Assembly (NCBI GenBank): GCA_016839845.1
Contig: JAEOTL010000424.1
Span: forward strand, 1-15,914
DNA length: 15,914 nucleotides
Direction: 5' to 3'
Source: Promethearchaeota archaeon
Lineage (GTDB): Archaea > Asgardarchaeota > Lokiarchaeia > Sigynarchaeales > SOKP01
The notes under the pieces: generated by a model
Seen by the model: the letters and a program-made list of their open reading frames with translations, nothing else
Told to the model about the DNA's origin: nothing
The model's database searches: none
Translations under genes and position numbers: made by a program
Shown here: positions 1 through 8,500 of the stretch, piece after piece
How the letters are laid out: the number at the start of each line of letters is the position of its first letter
How positions within the stretch are numbered: position 1 is the stretch's first letter

Positions 1-169
1 AGATATGTTAAAAATTAAAATTCACATTTATTTTGTAAATATGGATTTTCATAATTATATCAAATTGAAATGTACATAATACCATCGTTTCGAGTTGTTA
101 TAAACAGGAATAAAACGACATAAAAAATCTTTACAGAAATAGTAATTACGTTATCTAAGTAGATAAAGG
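1..169. other. AT-rich non-coding left edge
   Basis: I see no gene, RNA motif or convincing repeat here. It is downstream of the minus-strand receiver gene that ends at 170. It may hold that gene's terminator, but no clear T-run follows the stop codon. Confidence 0.5.
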
Positions 170-541
170 CTATTTAAGCATGTCTTGAACATACTTTAAT
201 AAATCTTTGCCCGAAAATGGTTTAGTTATATATCCATCAGCACCTAATCTTTTACCCTTCTGAATATCTTCAGCAAAACTCTTAACTGTAAAAAGTACAA
301 CTAAAATATGTTTAAAGCGCTCCTCCTCTTTTACTTGACGCAATACTTCCATACCTGACTTTCCCGGCATCATAACATCAAGGAGTATTAAGGATATTTC
401 TTTATATTGTTCTTCTATAACTTTCATTGCTTCTTTTGCATTAGCGCTCGTAAGAGTTTCAAAATTTCCTAATTTTAAGAATTTCTCTGTTAAGTTCAAA
501 ATATCAGGTTCGTCATCCACCACCAAGACTACTTTACTCAT
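170..541 (-). CDS. Stand-alone CheY-like response regulator receiver
   Basis: This is a single receiver domain of about 123 residues with no output domain, so it probably signals by protein-protein contact like CheY or Spo0F. Counting from the ATG at 541, the acidic pair is D9-D10 (VVDDE), the phospho-acceptor is D55 in LLDVMMPG, the switch threonine is T85, and the conserved lysine is K107 in the YITKPF motif. All phosphorylation residues are therefore present. An ATG four codons upstream (553) is also possible. I prefer 541 because MSKVVLVVDDE is the usual N-terminus length and a TATA-like TTTATA (plus-strand 571-576) lies about 32 nt upstream. No histidine kinase is in the window, so the cognate kinase is unknown. 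It is transcribed divergently from the BUD23-like gene. Confidence 0.9.
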   Translation of the reverse strand: MSKVVLVVDDEPDILNLTEKFLKLGNFETLTSANAKEAMKVIEEQYKEISLILLDVMMPGKSGMEVLRQVKEEERFKHILVVLFTVKSFAEDIQKGKRLGADGYITKPFSGKDLLKYVQDMLK

Positions 542-608
542 AGTTTTTCCCATATTTTGTCTTGATTAAGTATAAATTAAATTACTATTTTATATTGAAT
601 TTAGTCAT

Positions 609-648
609 TTATAAATATATAAATTACAGTTTTTTTAGCAATGTGATC
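609..648 (+). promoter_or_regulatory. Promoter and Shine-Dalgarno box of the BUD23-like operon
   Basis: A TATA-like tract (TTTATAAATATATA, 609-622) is followed by GTGATC at 643-648, four bases before the ATG at 653. GTGATC matches part of the archaeal 16S-complementary GGTGATC. The spacing fits a short leader of roughly 10-15 nt. This comes from motif and spacing only. Confidence 0.45.
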
Positions 649-652
649 GCAA

Positions 653-1312
653 ATGGTAAGAAAAAACCGTTTACCTAGATTTCCATTTGATTATATAAAT
701 AAAAAGGCTGATGAATATAATAGATCAAGGTGGATGGAGCGTAATCAAAAAAGAGCTACCTTGTTAAGTATTGAATATCTTTTCGATGAAAGGTTAAATG
801 AAAGCGAAGCAGATGGGATTCAAACGGGCGATTCATTACTAATACTAGATTTAGGCTGTGGAACGGGATTCTCTTCCGAGGTTTTAATTGAAAATGAGTT
901 TAATGTGATAGGTGTAGACATATTACTTGATATGTTATTAAAAGCAAAAGAAAAAATGAAAAATCTGAAATTAGCTAAATCTTTAAGATTAATCTTAGCC
1001 GATATTAATTTTTTACCGATTAGAGCAAATAGTATTGATCATATCATTTCGATCTCAGCTTATAATTTTATTGTCCATGGAAAAAAGAATTATGGTGAAA
1101 AAGTGAAGCTTCTCAATGAGACTGCCAAATGTCTAGGTAAAATTTTGAAGAAAGAGGGAAGAATTATTATTGAATTTTATCCTAAGGATGATCAAGAATT
1201 AACTATTTTTAATAATTCATTTACAAGAAGTGGTTTTGAAGGATTTATGGTAAAAAACAAACCGAAACAGAAATCTGGTCAAACCTTCTTGTTATTAAAG
1301 AAACGAGAATAA
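653..1312 (+). CDS. BUD23-like SAM-dependent rRNA (guanine-N7) methyltransferase
   Basis: This 219-residue class I methyltransferase resembles eukaryotic BUD23/WBSCR22, which makes m7G in 18S rRNA during small-subunit maturation with TRM112 as partner. Visible features are an N-terminal YINKKADEYNRSRWMER helix (family pattern with Y and R/N), motif I LDLGCGTG at 65-72, acidic residue D89 in GVDI, D117 in LADI, the diagnostic ISISAYNF at 132-139, and EFYPKDDQEL (174-183) corresponding to the LYPEN region of BUD23. The C-terminus (GFEGFMV...KKFYL-like FLLLKK) also matches the family. It lacks the basic C-terminal tail of the eukaryotic protein. No Trm112 gene is nearby. A radical SAM gene starts two bases after its stop, so the two are probably cotranscribed. 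Target base is inferred, not shown. Confidence 0.85.
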   Translation: MVRKNRLPRFPFDYINKKADEYNRSRWMERNQKRATLLSIEYLFDERLNESEADGIQTGDSLLILDLGCGTGFSSEVLIENEFNVIGVDILLDMLLKAKEKMKNLKLAKSLRLILADINFLPIRANSIDHIISISAYNFIVHGKKNYGEKVKLLNETAKCLGKILKKEGRIIIEFYPKDDQELTIFNNSFTRSGFEGFMVKNKPKQKSGQTFLLLKKRE

Positions 1313-1314
1313 AA

Positions 1315-2457
1315 ATGGGAATCTGCAAATTCTGTGGAAAAGAAAACGGAGCAATTGCTGAAGTTCTTCAAGTATGCAGGAAATGTATCTTGGAAGGAGA
1401 TTGGAGCATAGTTAAATCACATATCCTTACTGTTCATGAACAAGTGAGAAGACTTGTAGATTTGCCCGATAAACCACCAAAAGCAGAAAGACCAACTATA
1501 AAGTTAAAATGCAATTATTGTGTAAACGAGTGTTCTCTGTCTGAACATGATGTTAGCTATTGTGGATTAAGGAACATTCAAAGAGAGAAAACTGGTGATT
1601 TACCTTTTCCATCTAAATCTAAAGGATATATTCATGGGTATATTGATCCAAATCCAACAAACTGTTGCAATGCATGGTTTTGTCCTGCTGGGACATCAGT
1701 TGGATTTCCTCAATATTCAAATTTTAAAGGACCAGAATTAGGAACGTATAGCTACGCTGCATTTTTGTATGGTTGCACTTTCGATTGCTTATTCTGCCAA
1801 AATTCCTCTCATAAACAATTTTCAAAAAGAAATCTAGTCGATGCTGAAACACTCGCGAATCAGATTGTTAAGAATAAAAAAATCTCATGTATCTGTTATT
1901 TTGGTGGTACTCCAGAAGCTCAATTACCTTTTTCAATTAACTTATCTAATAAAATATTAGAAAAAATTAAACAAGAAAACAATAAACGCAAATTTAGAGT
2001 TTGTTGGGAATGGAATGGAAGCGGAAATCAAAAATTAATCGAAAAATGTATGCAAATTGCTATTAAAACAGGAGGGAATATCAAATTTGATCTGAAAACT
2101 TTCAATGTAAAATTAAATATAGCTTTATGCGGAGTCAGTAATGAAAGAACCCTTGAGAATTTTAAATTCTTGGCGGAGAACTATTATGGTACGAGAAATC
2201 AAGATATACCAGAGATGAGTGCTTGTACATTATTAGTCCCAGGATATACTAGCTCTGAAGAAGTTGAGTTAATTGCGAAATTCATCAGTTCCATTAATAG
2301 AAATATTCCGTATAGCTTATTGATATTCCACGGAGACTATCAAATGAAGGATTTAAGAATAACACCTCGAAACCAGGTTTTAAAATGTTTGAAAGTCGCA
2401 AAAAAATATCTAACGAGAGTAAATTTAGGAAACAAATTCTTGTTGGGACTCGCTTAG
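1315..2457 (+). CDS. Radical SAM protein with two N-terminal cysteine clusters (AmmeMemoRadiSam/PflA-activase-like)
   Basis: This 380-residue radical SAM protein has its 4Fe-4S/SAM motif as C154-x3-C158-x2-C161 (YGCTFDCLFCQN), followed by a FGGTPE stretch at about 199-204 like the GGEP motif. Ahead of the core are two cysteine clusters. C4-x2-C7 with C21-x2-C24 looks like a small zinc ribbon. C66-x2-C69-x3-C73-x9-C83 resembles the CxxC...C...CG(V/L)R leader of AmmeMemoRadiSam-type radical SAM enzymes. A third pair, C117-C118 with C123, could hold another cluster. Substrate is unknown, and no AMMECR1 or Memo partner gene is present. It follows the BUD23-like gene by two bases, which suggests cotranscription but does not prove a shared pathway. 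Confidence 0.8.
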   Translation: MGICKFCGKENGAIAEVLQVCRKCILEGDWSIVKSHILTVHEQVRRLVDLPDKPPKAERPTIKLKCNYCVNECSLSEHDVSYCGLRNIQREKTGDLPFPSKSKGYIHGYIDPNPTNCCNAWFCPAGTSVGFPQYSNFKGPELGTYSYAAFLYGCTFDCLFCQNSSHKQFSKRNLVDAETLANQIVKNKKISCICYFGGTPEAQLPFSINLSNKILEKIKQENNKRKFRVCWEWNGSGNQKLIEKCMQIAIKTGGNIKFDLKTFNVKLNIALCGVSNERTLENFKFLAENYYGTRNQDIPEMSACTLLVPGYTSSEEVELIAKFISSINRNIPYSLLIFHGDYQMKDLRITPRNQVLKCLKVAKKYLTRVNLGNKFLLGLA

Positions 2458-2578
2458 CATTACACCTATCCCCTTTAAAAAGTCAGATAATAAAGTTTAT
2501 TTAATAGGAATAATTTCTTGGTATGTAGAACATAAGAACAAACGCTTGTTTTACTAATAAATTAATGGTGAGTTAAAA
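2458..2578 (+). promoter_or_regulatory. uS10 upstream region with Shine-Dalgarno box
   Basis: The spacer before uS10 contains a TATA-like TTTATTTAAT (about 2497-2506). A GGTGAG box lies at 2567-2572, seven bases before the proposed ATA start at 2579, counted from the end of GGTGA. An ATG at 2565 overlaps the box but is out of frame and reaches a stop after three codons. No EF-1A gene precedes uS10 here, unlike the common archaeal tuf-rpsJ arrangement. Confidence 0.45.
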
Positions 2579-2884
2579 ATACAAAAAGCACGCATACGGT
2601 TGTCATCCACTCAATTAGACGCACTAAAATCAGTATGCGGGCAAATCGAATCTGTTTGTAAAAGTCAAGGTATTCGAAAAAACGGACCAATTCCTCTTCC
2701 TACTAAAAGATTACGTGTCCCGATATTAAAAGCACCTTCTGGACAGGGAACTGCGACCTGGGCGAAATTCGAAATGCGAATTCACAAACGTCTTTTTGAA
2801 ATAATTGCTAATGAAAGAAGTATGCATCTGATTATGAAAATTCAGATTCCCGAATCAGTGCTCGTGGAAATTGAATTAATGTAA
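2579..2884 (+). CDS. rpsJ: Small ribosomal subunit protein uS10 (archaeal S10), probable ATA start
   Basis: The protein is an archaeal/eukaryotic-type uS10 (S20e family) of the 30S head. Diagnostic stretches are GPIPLPTKRLRVP, the GTATWAKFEMRIHKRL loop and the C-terminal PESVLVEIELM. The first conventional start in frame is TTG at 2600, but this would delete the first beta strand. Reading upstream in frame gives xQKARIRLSSTQLDAL, which matches the usual archaeal N-terminus (QKARIRLSS). The codon at the methionine position is ATA at 2579, placed seven bases after GGTGA, an ideal Shine-Dalgarno spacing. An in-frame stop lies at 2558-2560, so no ATG start exists. With ATA the length is 101 residues, the normal archaeal size. 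A sequencing error (ATG read as ATA) is the main alternative. Identity is near certain; the start is about 75% sure. Confidence 0.95.
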   Translation: MQKARIRLSSTQLDALKSVCGQIESVCKSQGIRKNGPIPLPTKRLRVPILKAPSGQGTATWAKFEMRIHKRLFEIIANERSMHLIMKIQIPESVLVEIELM

Positions 2885-2938
2885 ATGATTTCCCGTAATT
2901 TTATTGATTCTTGAAATATATAAGAATAATTTTAAGCT

Positions 2939-3697
2939 TTATAAATCTTCTATCTTAATCTGGACTGGTTCATTGGATAATTTTACTTTTTTATCTATTT
3001 CGACATTATCAACATAGTAAACAGTCCCAAGAACCTCCGAACCCTTACCGATTGTTACCTCTCTGCCTTTCACATCGCCTTCAACATGCGTTTTTACGAT
3101 GTTTACGCTGTTTTTAGCAAGAACACTCCCATGAATTCTATAATGTTGCTTTCTTTTAATGTTTTCTGAAGGTCCAAGAAATATCTCTTCAGCAACAACA
3201 TTTCCCTCAATGTGGGTTGTCCCATCTATGTTAATCTTTTTTTCAGATGATAGATTTCCATTTATAGTTGAAGAACCAGAAAGTGTAACTCCTTGTTCCC
3301 CCCTTACAAAATGTCCAGCTTTAAATGTCCCCGACGCAATTAAAGTACCTTGGATATTAACAAGATTACCTATTTGCGTTGAGCCAGAAAAATCTGCGCT
3401 TTCATCACCATAAAGGAATCCCGCAATATTAAATGAACCTGAACTACTTACATCCCCATGTGCATTTAAATTACCTGATCCTTTTAAAGATCCTGATGAG
3501 GTAAGTCCGTTACATTCTAAATCACCATTAATTTTACCAGATCCAGACACCCGTATGGATTTATTGAGTTTTCCCCCTGAGATTTTCGCTGATCCTGAGG
3601 TGCTGACATGTTCTTCAAACTCTTTTATATTCCCTGAACTACTTATAATAGCTCTTTTCTCATCTTTCTTAATAGATTCACCATTTTTTTTTTCCAT
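2939..3697 (-). CDS. Bactofilin-like polymer-forming beta-helix protein
   Basis: The 252-residue product consists mostly of short Gly/Ser/Asn-rich repeats of the type SGSGKINGDLECNGLTSSGSLKGSG, where small hydrophobics alternate with glycine or serine every few residues. This is the pattern of bactofilin and other right-handed beta-helical polymer-forming cytoskeletal proteins. Repeats run from about residue 18 to 235, about twice the span of a typical single bactofilin domain. The N-terminal 15 residues are charged and probably disordered. There is no signal peptide or transmembrane segment, so it should be cytoplasmic or peripheral. A TATA-like CTATATC (plus-strand 3721-3727) is centred 27 nt before the ATG, as expected for a leaderless archaeal transcript. 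A structural or surface-shape role is inferred from the fold only. Confidence 0.75.
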   Translation of the reverse strand: MEKKNGESIKKDEKRAIISSSGNIKEFEEHVSTSGSAKISGGKLNKSIRVSGSGKINGDLECNGLTSSGSLKGSGNLNAHGDVSSSGSFNIAGFLYGDESADFSGSTQIGNLVNIQGTLIASGTFKAGHFVRGEQGVTLSGSSTINGNLSSEKKINIDGTTHIEGNVVAEEIFLGPSENIKRKQHYRIHGSVLAKNSVNIVKTHVEGDVKGREVTIGKGSEVLGTVYYVDNVEIDKKVKLSNEPVQIKIEDL

Positions 3698-3720
3698 TCT
3701 AAGTCACAACCAAAAGAATT

Positions 3721-3727
3721 GATATAG
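3721..3727 (-). promoter_or_regulatory. TATA box of the bactofilin-like gene (leaderless)
   Basis: Minus-strand CTATATC is centred 27 nt upstream of the ATG at 3697, and there is no Shine-Dalgarno match between them. This fits a leaderless transcript starting at or next to the ATG. Confidence 0.4.
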
Positions 3728-3883
3728 AGTAATATAAAATCAAATTTTATAAAATATTTACTTATTTATAAAATTAGAAGAAAAGCTTGAGTTTAATTAA
3801 TCAGAAATAAATCAATATATAGATATAATTCTATTAGTTACTTAGTAGATTGAGTAAGAAAAATAATATATAGGTTTAATAGA

Positions 3884-4609
3884 ATGGCTGACTTTCATAC
3901 AAAAACCTTTTATGGGCAAAAAACAAGTTTAGTGATTTCAAGTCCGGCAAAAATAGTTCCTTACATTTTCCTTAGTTGTATCAATAGGAAAGATGATGGA
4001 ACTTGGGAGAATACAACTAAGGGTGAAGGAAAAACTGTCAAATTATCAATTGAAGAAATTATATGTATTTTAGACGTCTTGTACAGAAGAAGTGCAAATT
4101 GGAGAGGTTATCATGTATTTAAAGAACGTAAAACAGAAATTTATGCCGGTTGGGAGGATGAGAGTCGTCAAGTATTGCTTATTAGGATTGGGACTTATAC
4201 GAAAAAACTTAGATTTCCTAATTTAAGCTTATTAACTCTAATGCTTGAACACTTGTTATCCGAAAAAATAGAATTTGCCACAAGTGGGACATTTGAGTCT
4301 AAGACAAAAGAAAAACAAGAAGTTAATGATGAAGAGGAATACGGAATTTTTACAGAGCATATTACAGCTAGAGATGGTTTATATATTATAGAAACTACTG
4401 AATATGATACATCGATTGACATTCTCGATATAAAAGCTAAGATAAAAGTTGAAAGCCCTAAGGCATTATTGATTACATTAGAATCTGACGAGGAATTTTG
4501 GATACCAAAATCTACGGTACATTCTATGTATAATGTGAATAATAAAGAGACGCTACAAAATTTTGTTATCGATAAATGGATTATTGACAAGCATAAAGTC
4601 TTGAAATAA
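3884..4609 (+). CDS. Unrecognised two-domain protein of 241 residues
   Basis: I do not recognise this family with confidence. The N-terminal part (about 20-125) alternates predicted strands with a helical stretch ending in LSLLTLMLEHLLSEK. It carries several aromatic residues (W41, W73, Y76, W90) and a GEGKTVKLSIEEI segment; this could be a small nucleic-acid-binding beta fold, which is a guess. A charged linker (about 136-152, EKQEVNDEEE) separates a C-terminal domain (about 158-241) containing SPKALLITLESDEEFWIPKSTVHS. The pattern of a 'KALLI...WIPKS...' strand pair followed by a K/W-rich strand-helix recurs in various small proteins of unknown role. No signal peptide, membrane segment or catalytic motif is seen. 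The ATG at 3884 has no Shine-Dalgarno box. It is divergent from the bactofilin-like gene. Confidence 0.6.
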   Translation: MADFHTKTFYGQKTSLVISSPAKIVPYIFLSCINRKDDGTWENTTKGEGKTVKLSIEEIICILDVLYRRSANWRGYHVFKERKTEIYAGWEDESRQVLLIRIGTYTKKLRFPNLSLLTLMLEHLLSEKIEFATSGTFESKTKEKQEVNDEEEYGIFTEHITARDGLYIIETTEYDTSIDILDIKAKIKVESPKALLITLESDEEFWIPKSTVHSMYNVNNKETLQNFVIDKWIIDKHKVLK

Positions 4610-4665
4610 TTTACCTAGTATAAATCCAAAGGAAAGGATAAAAAATAATAACTAAAATCCACTTG

Positions 4666-4672
4666 TTTATCT
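4666..4672 (+). promoter_or_regulatory. TATA-like box for the IMPase-family gene
   Basis: TTTATCT is centred about 26 nt upstream of the ATG at 4695, the standard distance for leaderless archaeal transcription. It supports the ATG rather than the TTG at 4686 as the start. Confidence 0.35.
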
Positions 4673-4694
4673 AATTATATTCAGTTTGATTGTT

Positions 4695-5525
4695 ATGGAA
4701 TTCACAATTGATTTTTTAAAACAGTTAGCATTTAACGTATATGATGCTGTCTCTCCCCTTTTAGGTACTGAAGAAGCAAAGAAAGGACAAAAAAAAGGGG
4801 CAGGGGGAGATGTATCTATGAACATTGATATTGTTGCTGAAAATGTTATAATTGAAACATTAAATAACGCTAAAGCTAATTTATTATTAGTAAGTGAAGA
4901 AATAGGAGATAAATATATAGGTGACGAAGAAAAAGCCAAGCAAGGCCAAGATATTTTAATCGTCGATCCTTTAGACGGATCAAATAATGCAGCAAGAGGG
5001 ATACCTTATTGTTCAGTTTCGATAGCATATGCAAATGGTTCGAAAATTAATGATATTCTTAAAGCGGTGGTTCTCAACTTAAATACAAAAGATATTTTTT
5101 GGGCAGAAAAAGGAAAGGGAGCTTTTCTAAATGATGCAAAAATTCAAGTTTCCGAGTTAGACATTTCCCATAAATGCATTTTCGAGTTAAATCTCCCTAA
5201 GAAAAATACACTGAAATTACTGCAAGATTTAACTCCCATCATAAAAAGATTTTATCGTATTAGAATATTAGGGAGCAGCGCTTTAACTTTATGTCAAATA
5301 GCACGTGGTAGCATGGAAGCTTTTATCAATTTGAGACCTAGCAATAGATTAGTAGATGTAGCAGCAGGGATGCTAATTTTAAAAGAAGCTGGTGGTAAGA
5401 TTTTTTCTTTAGATGGAACTGAAATTGAAAAAGAATTATCAATAAGTGTAAAATTTCCATTTATAGCTTCTAATCCGAAGTTAGAAATGTTCCTTAAAGA
5501 AGAATTTGTCACAAAAAGGAGTTAA
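4695..5525 (+). CDS. Inositol monophosphatase family enzyme (IMPase / archaeal FBPase)
   Basis: This 276-residue protein has the lithium-sensitive phosphatase fold signatures. From the ATG at 4695, E68-E69 lies in LVSEEIGD, the metal motif DPLDGSNN has D91 and D94, and the third-metal/substrate aspartate is D221 in LVDVAAGMLILKEAGG. These are the Mg2+ ligands of IMPase. Archaeal members commonly dephosphorylate both inositol-1-phosphate and fructose-1,6-bisphosphate, linking inositol lipid headgroup supply and gluconeogenesis. Which substrate this one prefers cannot be read from the sequence. A TTG three codons upstream (4686) is possible, but the ATG is favoured by the promoter spacing. The next gene, the large surface protein, is convergent and ends 13 bp away. 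Confidence 0.88.
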   Translation: MEFTIDFLKQLAFNVYDAVSPLLGTEEAKKGQKKGAGGDVSMNIDIVAENVIIETLNNAKANLLLVSEEIGDKYIGDEEKAKQGQDILIVDPLDGSNNAARGIPYCSVSIAYANGSKINDILKAVVLNLNTKDIFWAEKGKGAFLNDAKIQVSELDISHKCIFELNLPKKNTLKLLQDLTPIIKRFYRIRILGSSALTLCQIARGSMEAFINLRPSNRLVDVAAGMLILKEAGGKIFSLDGTEIEKELSISVKFPFIASNPKLEMFLKEEFVTKRS

Positions 5526-5538
5526 TAACTTGAATTTC

Positions 5539-8500
5539 TCAACTAAGTTTAAATAAAAAAAAGAGATAAAATTTTTTAAATTTCGGTTTACTCACAATAA
5601 GGATTATTGACAAGAAAGCTATAAAACTAAAAAGTATCGCATAAGATCTCGAAGGGATAGCGATGTTTCCCTGATATGTATCAATTATCGTAATACTAGA
5701 AGAGCCTTTTCCTCCTTTTGGTACAGTCTCAAATGTAAAGTTCCCAACCAAGAAATTATTTCTCCAAATCTGAACAACATACTCTTTTGGTTTCTTCGCA
5801 GTCTTAAAGTTTGTAATGTACATTTCGCTTTCAGAGATAATCCTATAATCGGTTGAGGTTCCACCATATGTGCTATTTTGGAGGATCTTGTCGATGTTAT
5901 CGGATGCATAGATGATAATCTCAAGTTCTTCATTTCGTACAAAAGGCATATTTGGATCCACAAGATCCGAGACTCTAAGTGAGAATTTAACTGGCATGGT
6001 TCGACCGGGATTATTTTCTTCGGTCAAGGGCAATAGTTCGAGAACCGCCCAATTTCGAATGCTCACATGAACAGCAGCTAAAGAATCAGTATTGCCAAAT
6101 CTATCACTCGCTTCAACAATAATGACATAATAACCATCAGGAAGTTGAGTTGTGTCAAATTTGTATTCCCATATATCATCTGAAACTTGGTCAAGGAAAA
6201 AAGTTGCAGAATAAGTTCCATATAGTTCTATAATCGTAACGTTCACCCATTGAACTCCGCTAAAATCAGTAGCATTGACAGTAAAAGAGATACCATCTTG
6301 CAGCGCATCTTCTGCTTTAGGTCTTAGCAGTTCTATAGATGGAGGGATAATATCTTCGAGGATGGCAAGGATAGATAAGCTATAAACTTTAGCATAAGCA
6401 ATATTGCTGTCTTTATTGACTTCTGTTGTAACATCTTCCCAGGTTTTTGTTCCAGAATTGTAATGTCCAACAAATAGATTATCCTCGTTAGATACTTGTG
6501 ATTCAGCATATGGAATGGAAATAGTAATTACTTCCGAATAAGAAGCTGTTGTTGAAATAGATATAAATGAACCAGTATCGGATACTCCCGTTGGAATTGG
6601 AGGTGGTGTTATAGAAGGAGTTATTGTCGTAATGCCTAGAGTGGTTATATAATCATATGTGACAGAAACGCCTGTATTGTCATCTTGAACTAGAACATAA
6701 GTGCCGGTTGGAGTATAAGTATCAACAGGATTTAACGGATCTGTCCCAGCATCAACCTCATCGCCATCCTTTACATCATCTCCATCTGTATCTGGATTTA
6801 AAGGGTTAGTCCAATATAAATGAATTTCATCCCCATCGCTAAGTTCATCCTCATCTGTATCCATATTTCTAGGATCAGTAACAAAAATATAAACCTCATC
6901 TCCATCACTCAATCCATCACGATCTGTATCAGGATTTAAAAAGTAAGTCCCATAAATATATATCTCGTCACCATCACTCACCTCGTCCCCATCTGAATCT
7001 GGATTTTGAGGATCGAGCCCTATCAAAAGTTCTTGCTCATTTATAAGACCATCATTATCATCATCCAACGCCAAACCTCCAGATAGGGTAACCTCTAGAG
7101 CGCTTGGTTTATCACTAATGATCTCTAGAGATGCGAAACAGTGTTCCAAAGTTGCAGGAGTATTAGTCAATTTTATTTCCATAGCACCATTAGATGGAAT
7201 AGTAACTGGGAGAGAAGAGGTATATGTTGTGAAAATATAATCACAATAGGTAATTGGATCGCCAAAAGGAGTAAGAGCAGTACCATCAGAGTACGAGTCA
7301 TAGTTTGCTCTCATCCAGCTTACGATAGTTGGAGATGGTGATACCCATTCAATAACATATTCTTCTCCTGAAATTACTGAAATTGATTCTGATAGTTCAA
7401 AACGAGCCTCAATTTGTTGTCCAGTTGTTAATCCAGAGATAAATGCTCCTCCTTCTCCTAACACTGTACCATCTGGACTTCCTTCTCGTATTAATATTTG
7501 AGATAGGTATCCTTCATCAGGAAAGGATCCTCCAGCTCTTAATCGGAGATCGATTGCATCAAGAGAGGTTGTTGATGGGGTAAAACTCTGGAAAAGCTTT
7601 CCTCCAGGTGAACTAACACTAGTACCAGTTGTGGCATCGTTAATTTGATCAGTTGTCATTAGAGAGGTAATGGAAGCATATGGGCTGGGAGAAACAAGGT
7701 TAACGCCACTGACATTTGGGGAGACAGTTCCAGGAACTGGAGTAATTAAGACTGAAATTGGCTCTTCACCATTTGGTTCCCAAGGGACTGTACAAACAAC
7801 AACAATAATATAAGCAAGTATATCTTCATTAACCATAGGATCTGTATTAGGATCGCCATCATATATTTCCTCACCGTCTAATCGTCCATCCCCATCAGAG
7901 TCGGGATCCTTATAATTTGGAATACCATCACCGTCTGTATCTTCAGTACCTACATCCTCTATTTCTCCGCCTCTCAGTACTCCCCAGTACACAAGTTCAG
8001 GCCCATCATCTATTCCATCCCCATCTGTATCTGGATTATTGGGATTAAGCCCAAACTTGAGTTCATAATCATCGCGGCAGTAATCTCCATCTGAATCTTC
8101 CTCAGTAGGATCTAATCCATGATCAAGCTCCCAATCATCGTCTAAAGTGTCTCCATCTGAATCTCTTTCTGTGGGATCAGTTCCATGATCATTGAGTTCA
8201 GCATCATTCGTTAACCCATCTCCATCGAGGTCTTCATCGCCATCTGTTATCCCATCCCCATCAGTATCTGGATTTCCGGGGTCGAGTCCATTTTCGATTT
8301 CGTCTCCATCTAATAAACCATCCCCGTCAGAATCAGGATCCTTAATATTCGGTATACCATCCCCATCTGTATCAAGATACATATAGTTATAACCACCCCA
8401 GTAATCGTATTCCTCACCATCTGACATTCCATCGTCATCGTCATCGGGATCATAAGGGTCGGTTCCTGTATTAAACATCGCGCAACACTCTTGGAAATTG

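Noticed and set aside
2565..2576. ATG at 2565 as a uS10 start
   Set aside because: It is out of frame with uS10 and reaches a stop after three codons.
2600..2884. Start of uS10 at TTG 2600
   Set aside because: The in-frame upstream codons encode the conserved first beta strand of uS10, and a Shine-Dalgarno box is placed for 2579.
4195..4590. 131-codon open frame on the minus strand
   Set aside because: It lies fully opposite the 3884-4609 gene, has low-complexity serine/isoleucine composition and no start signal, so it is a shadow frame.
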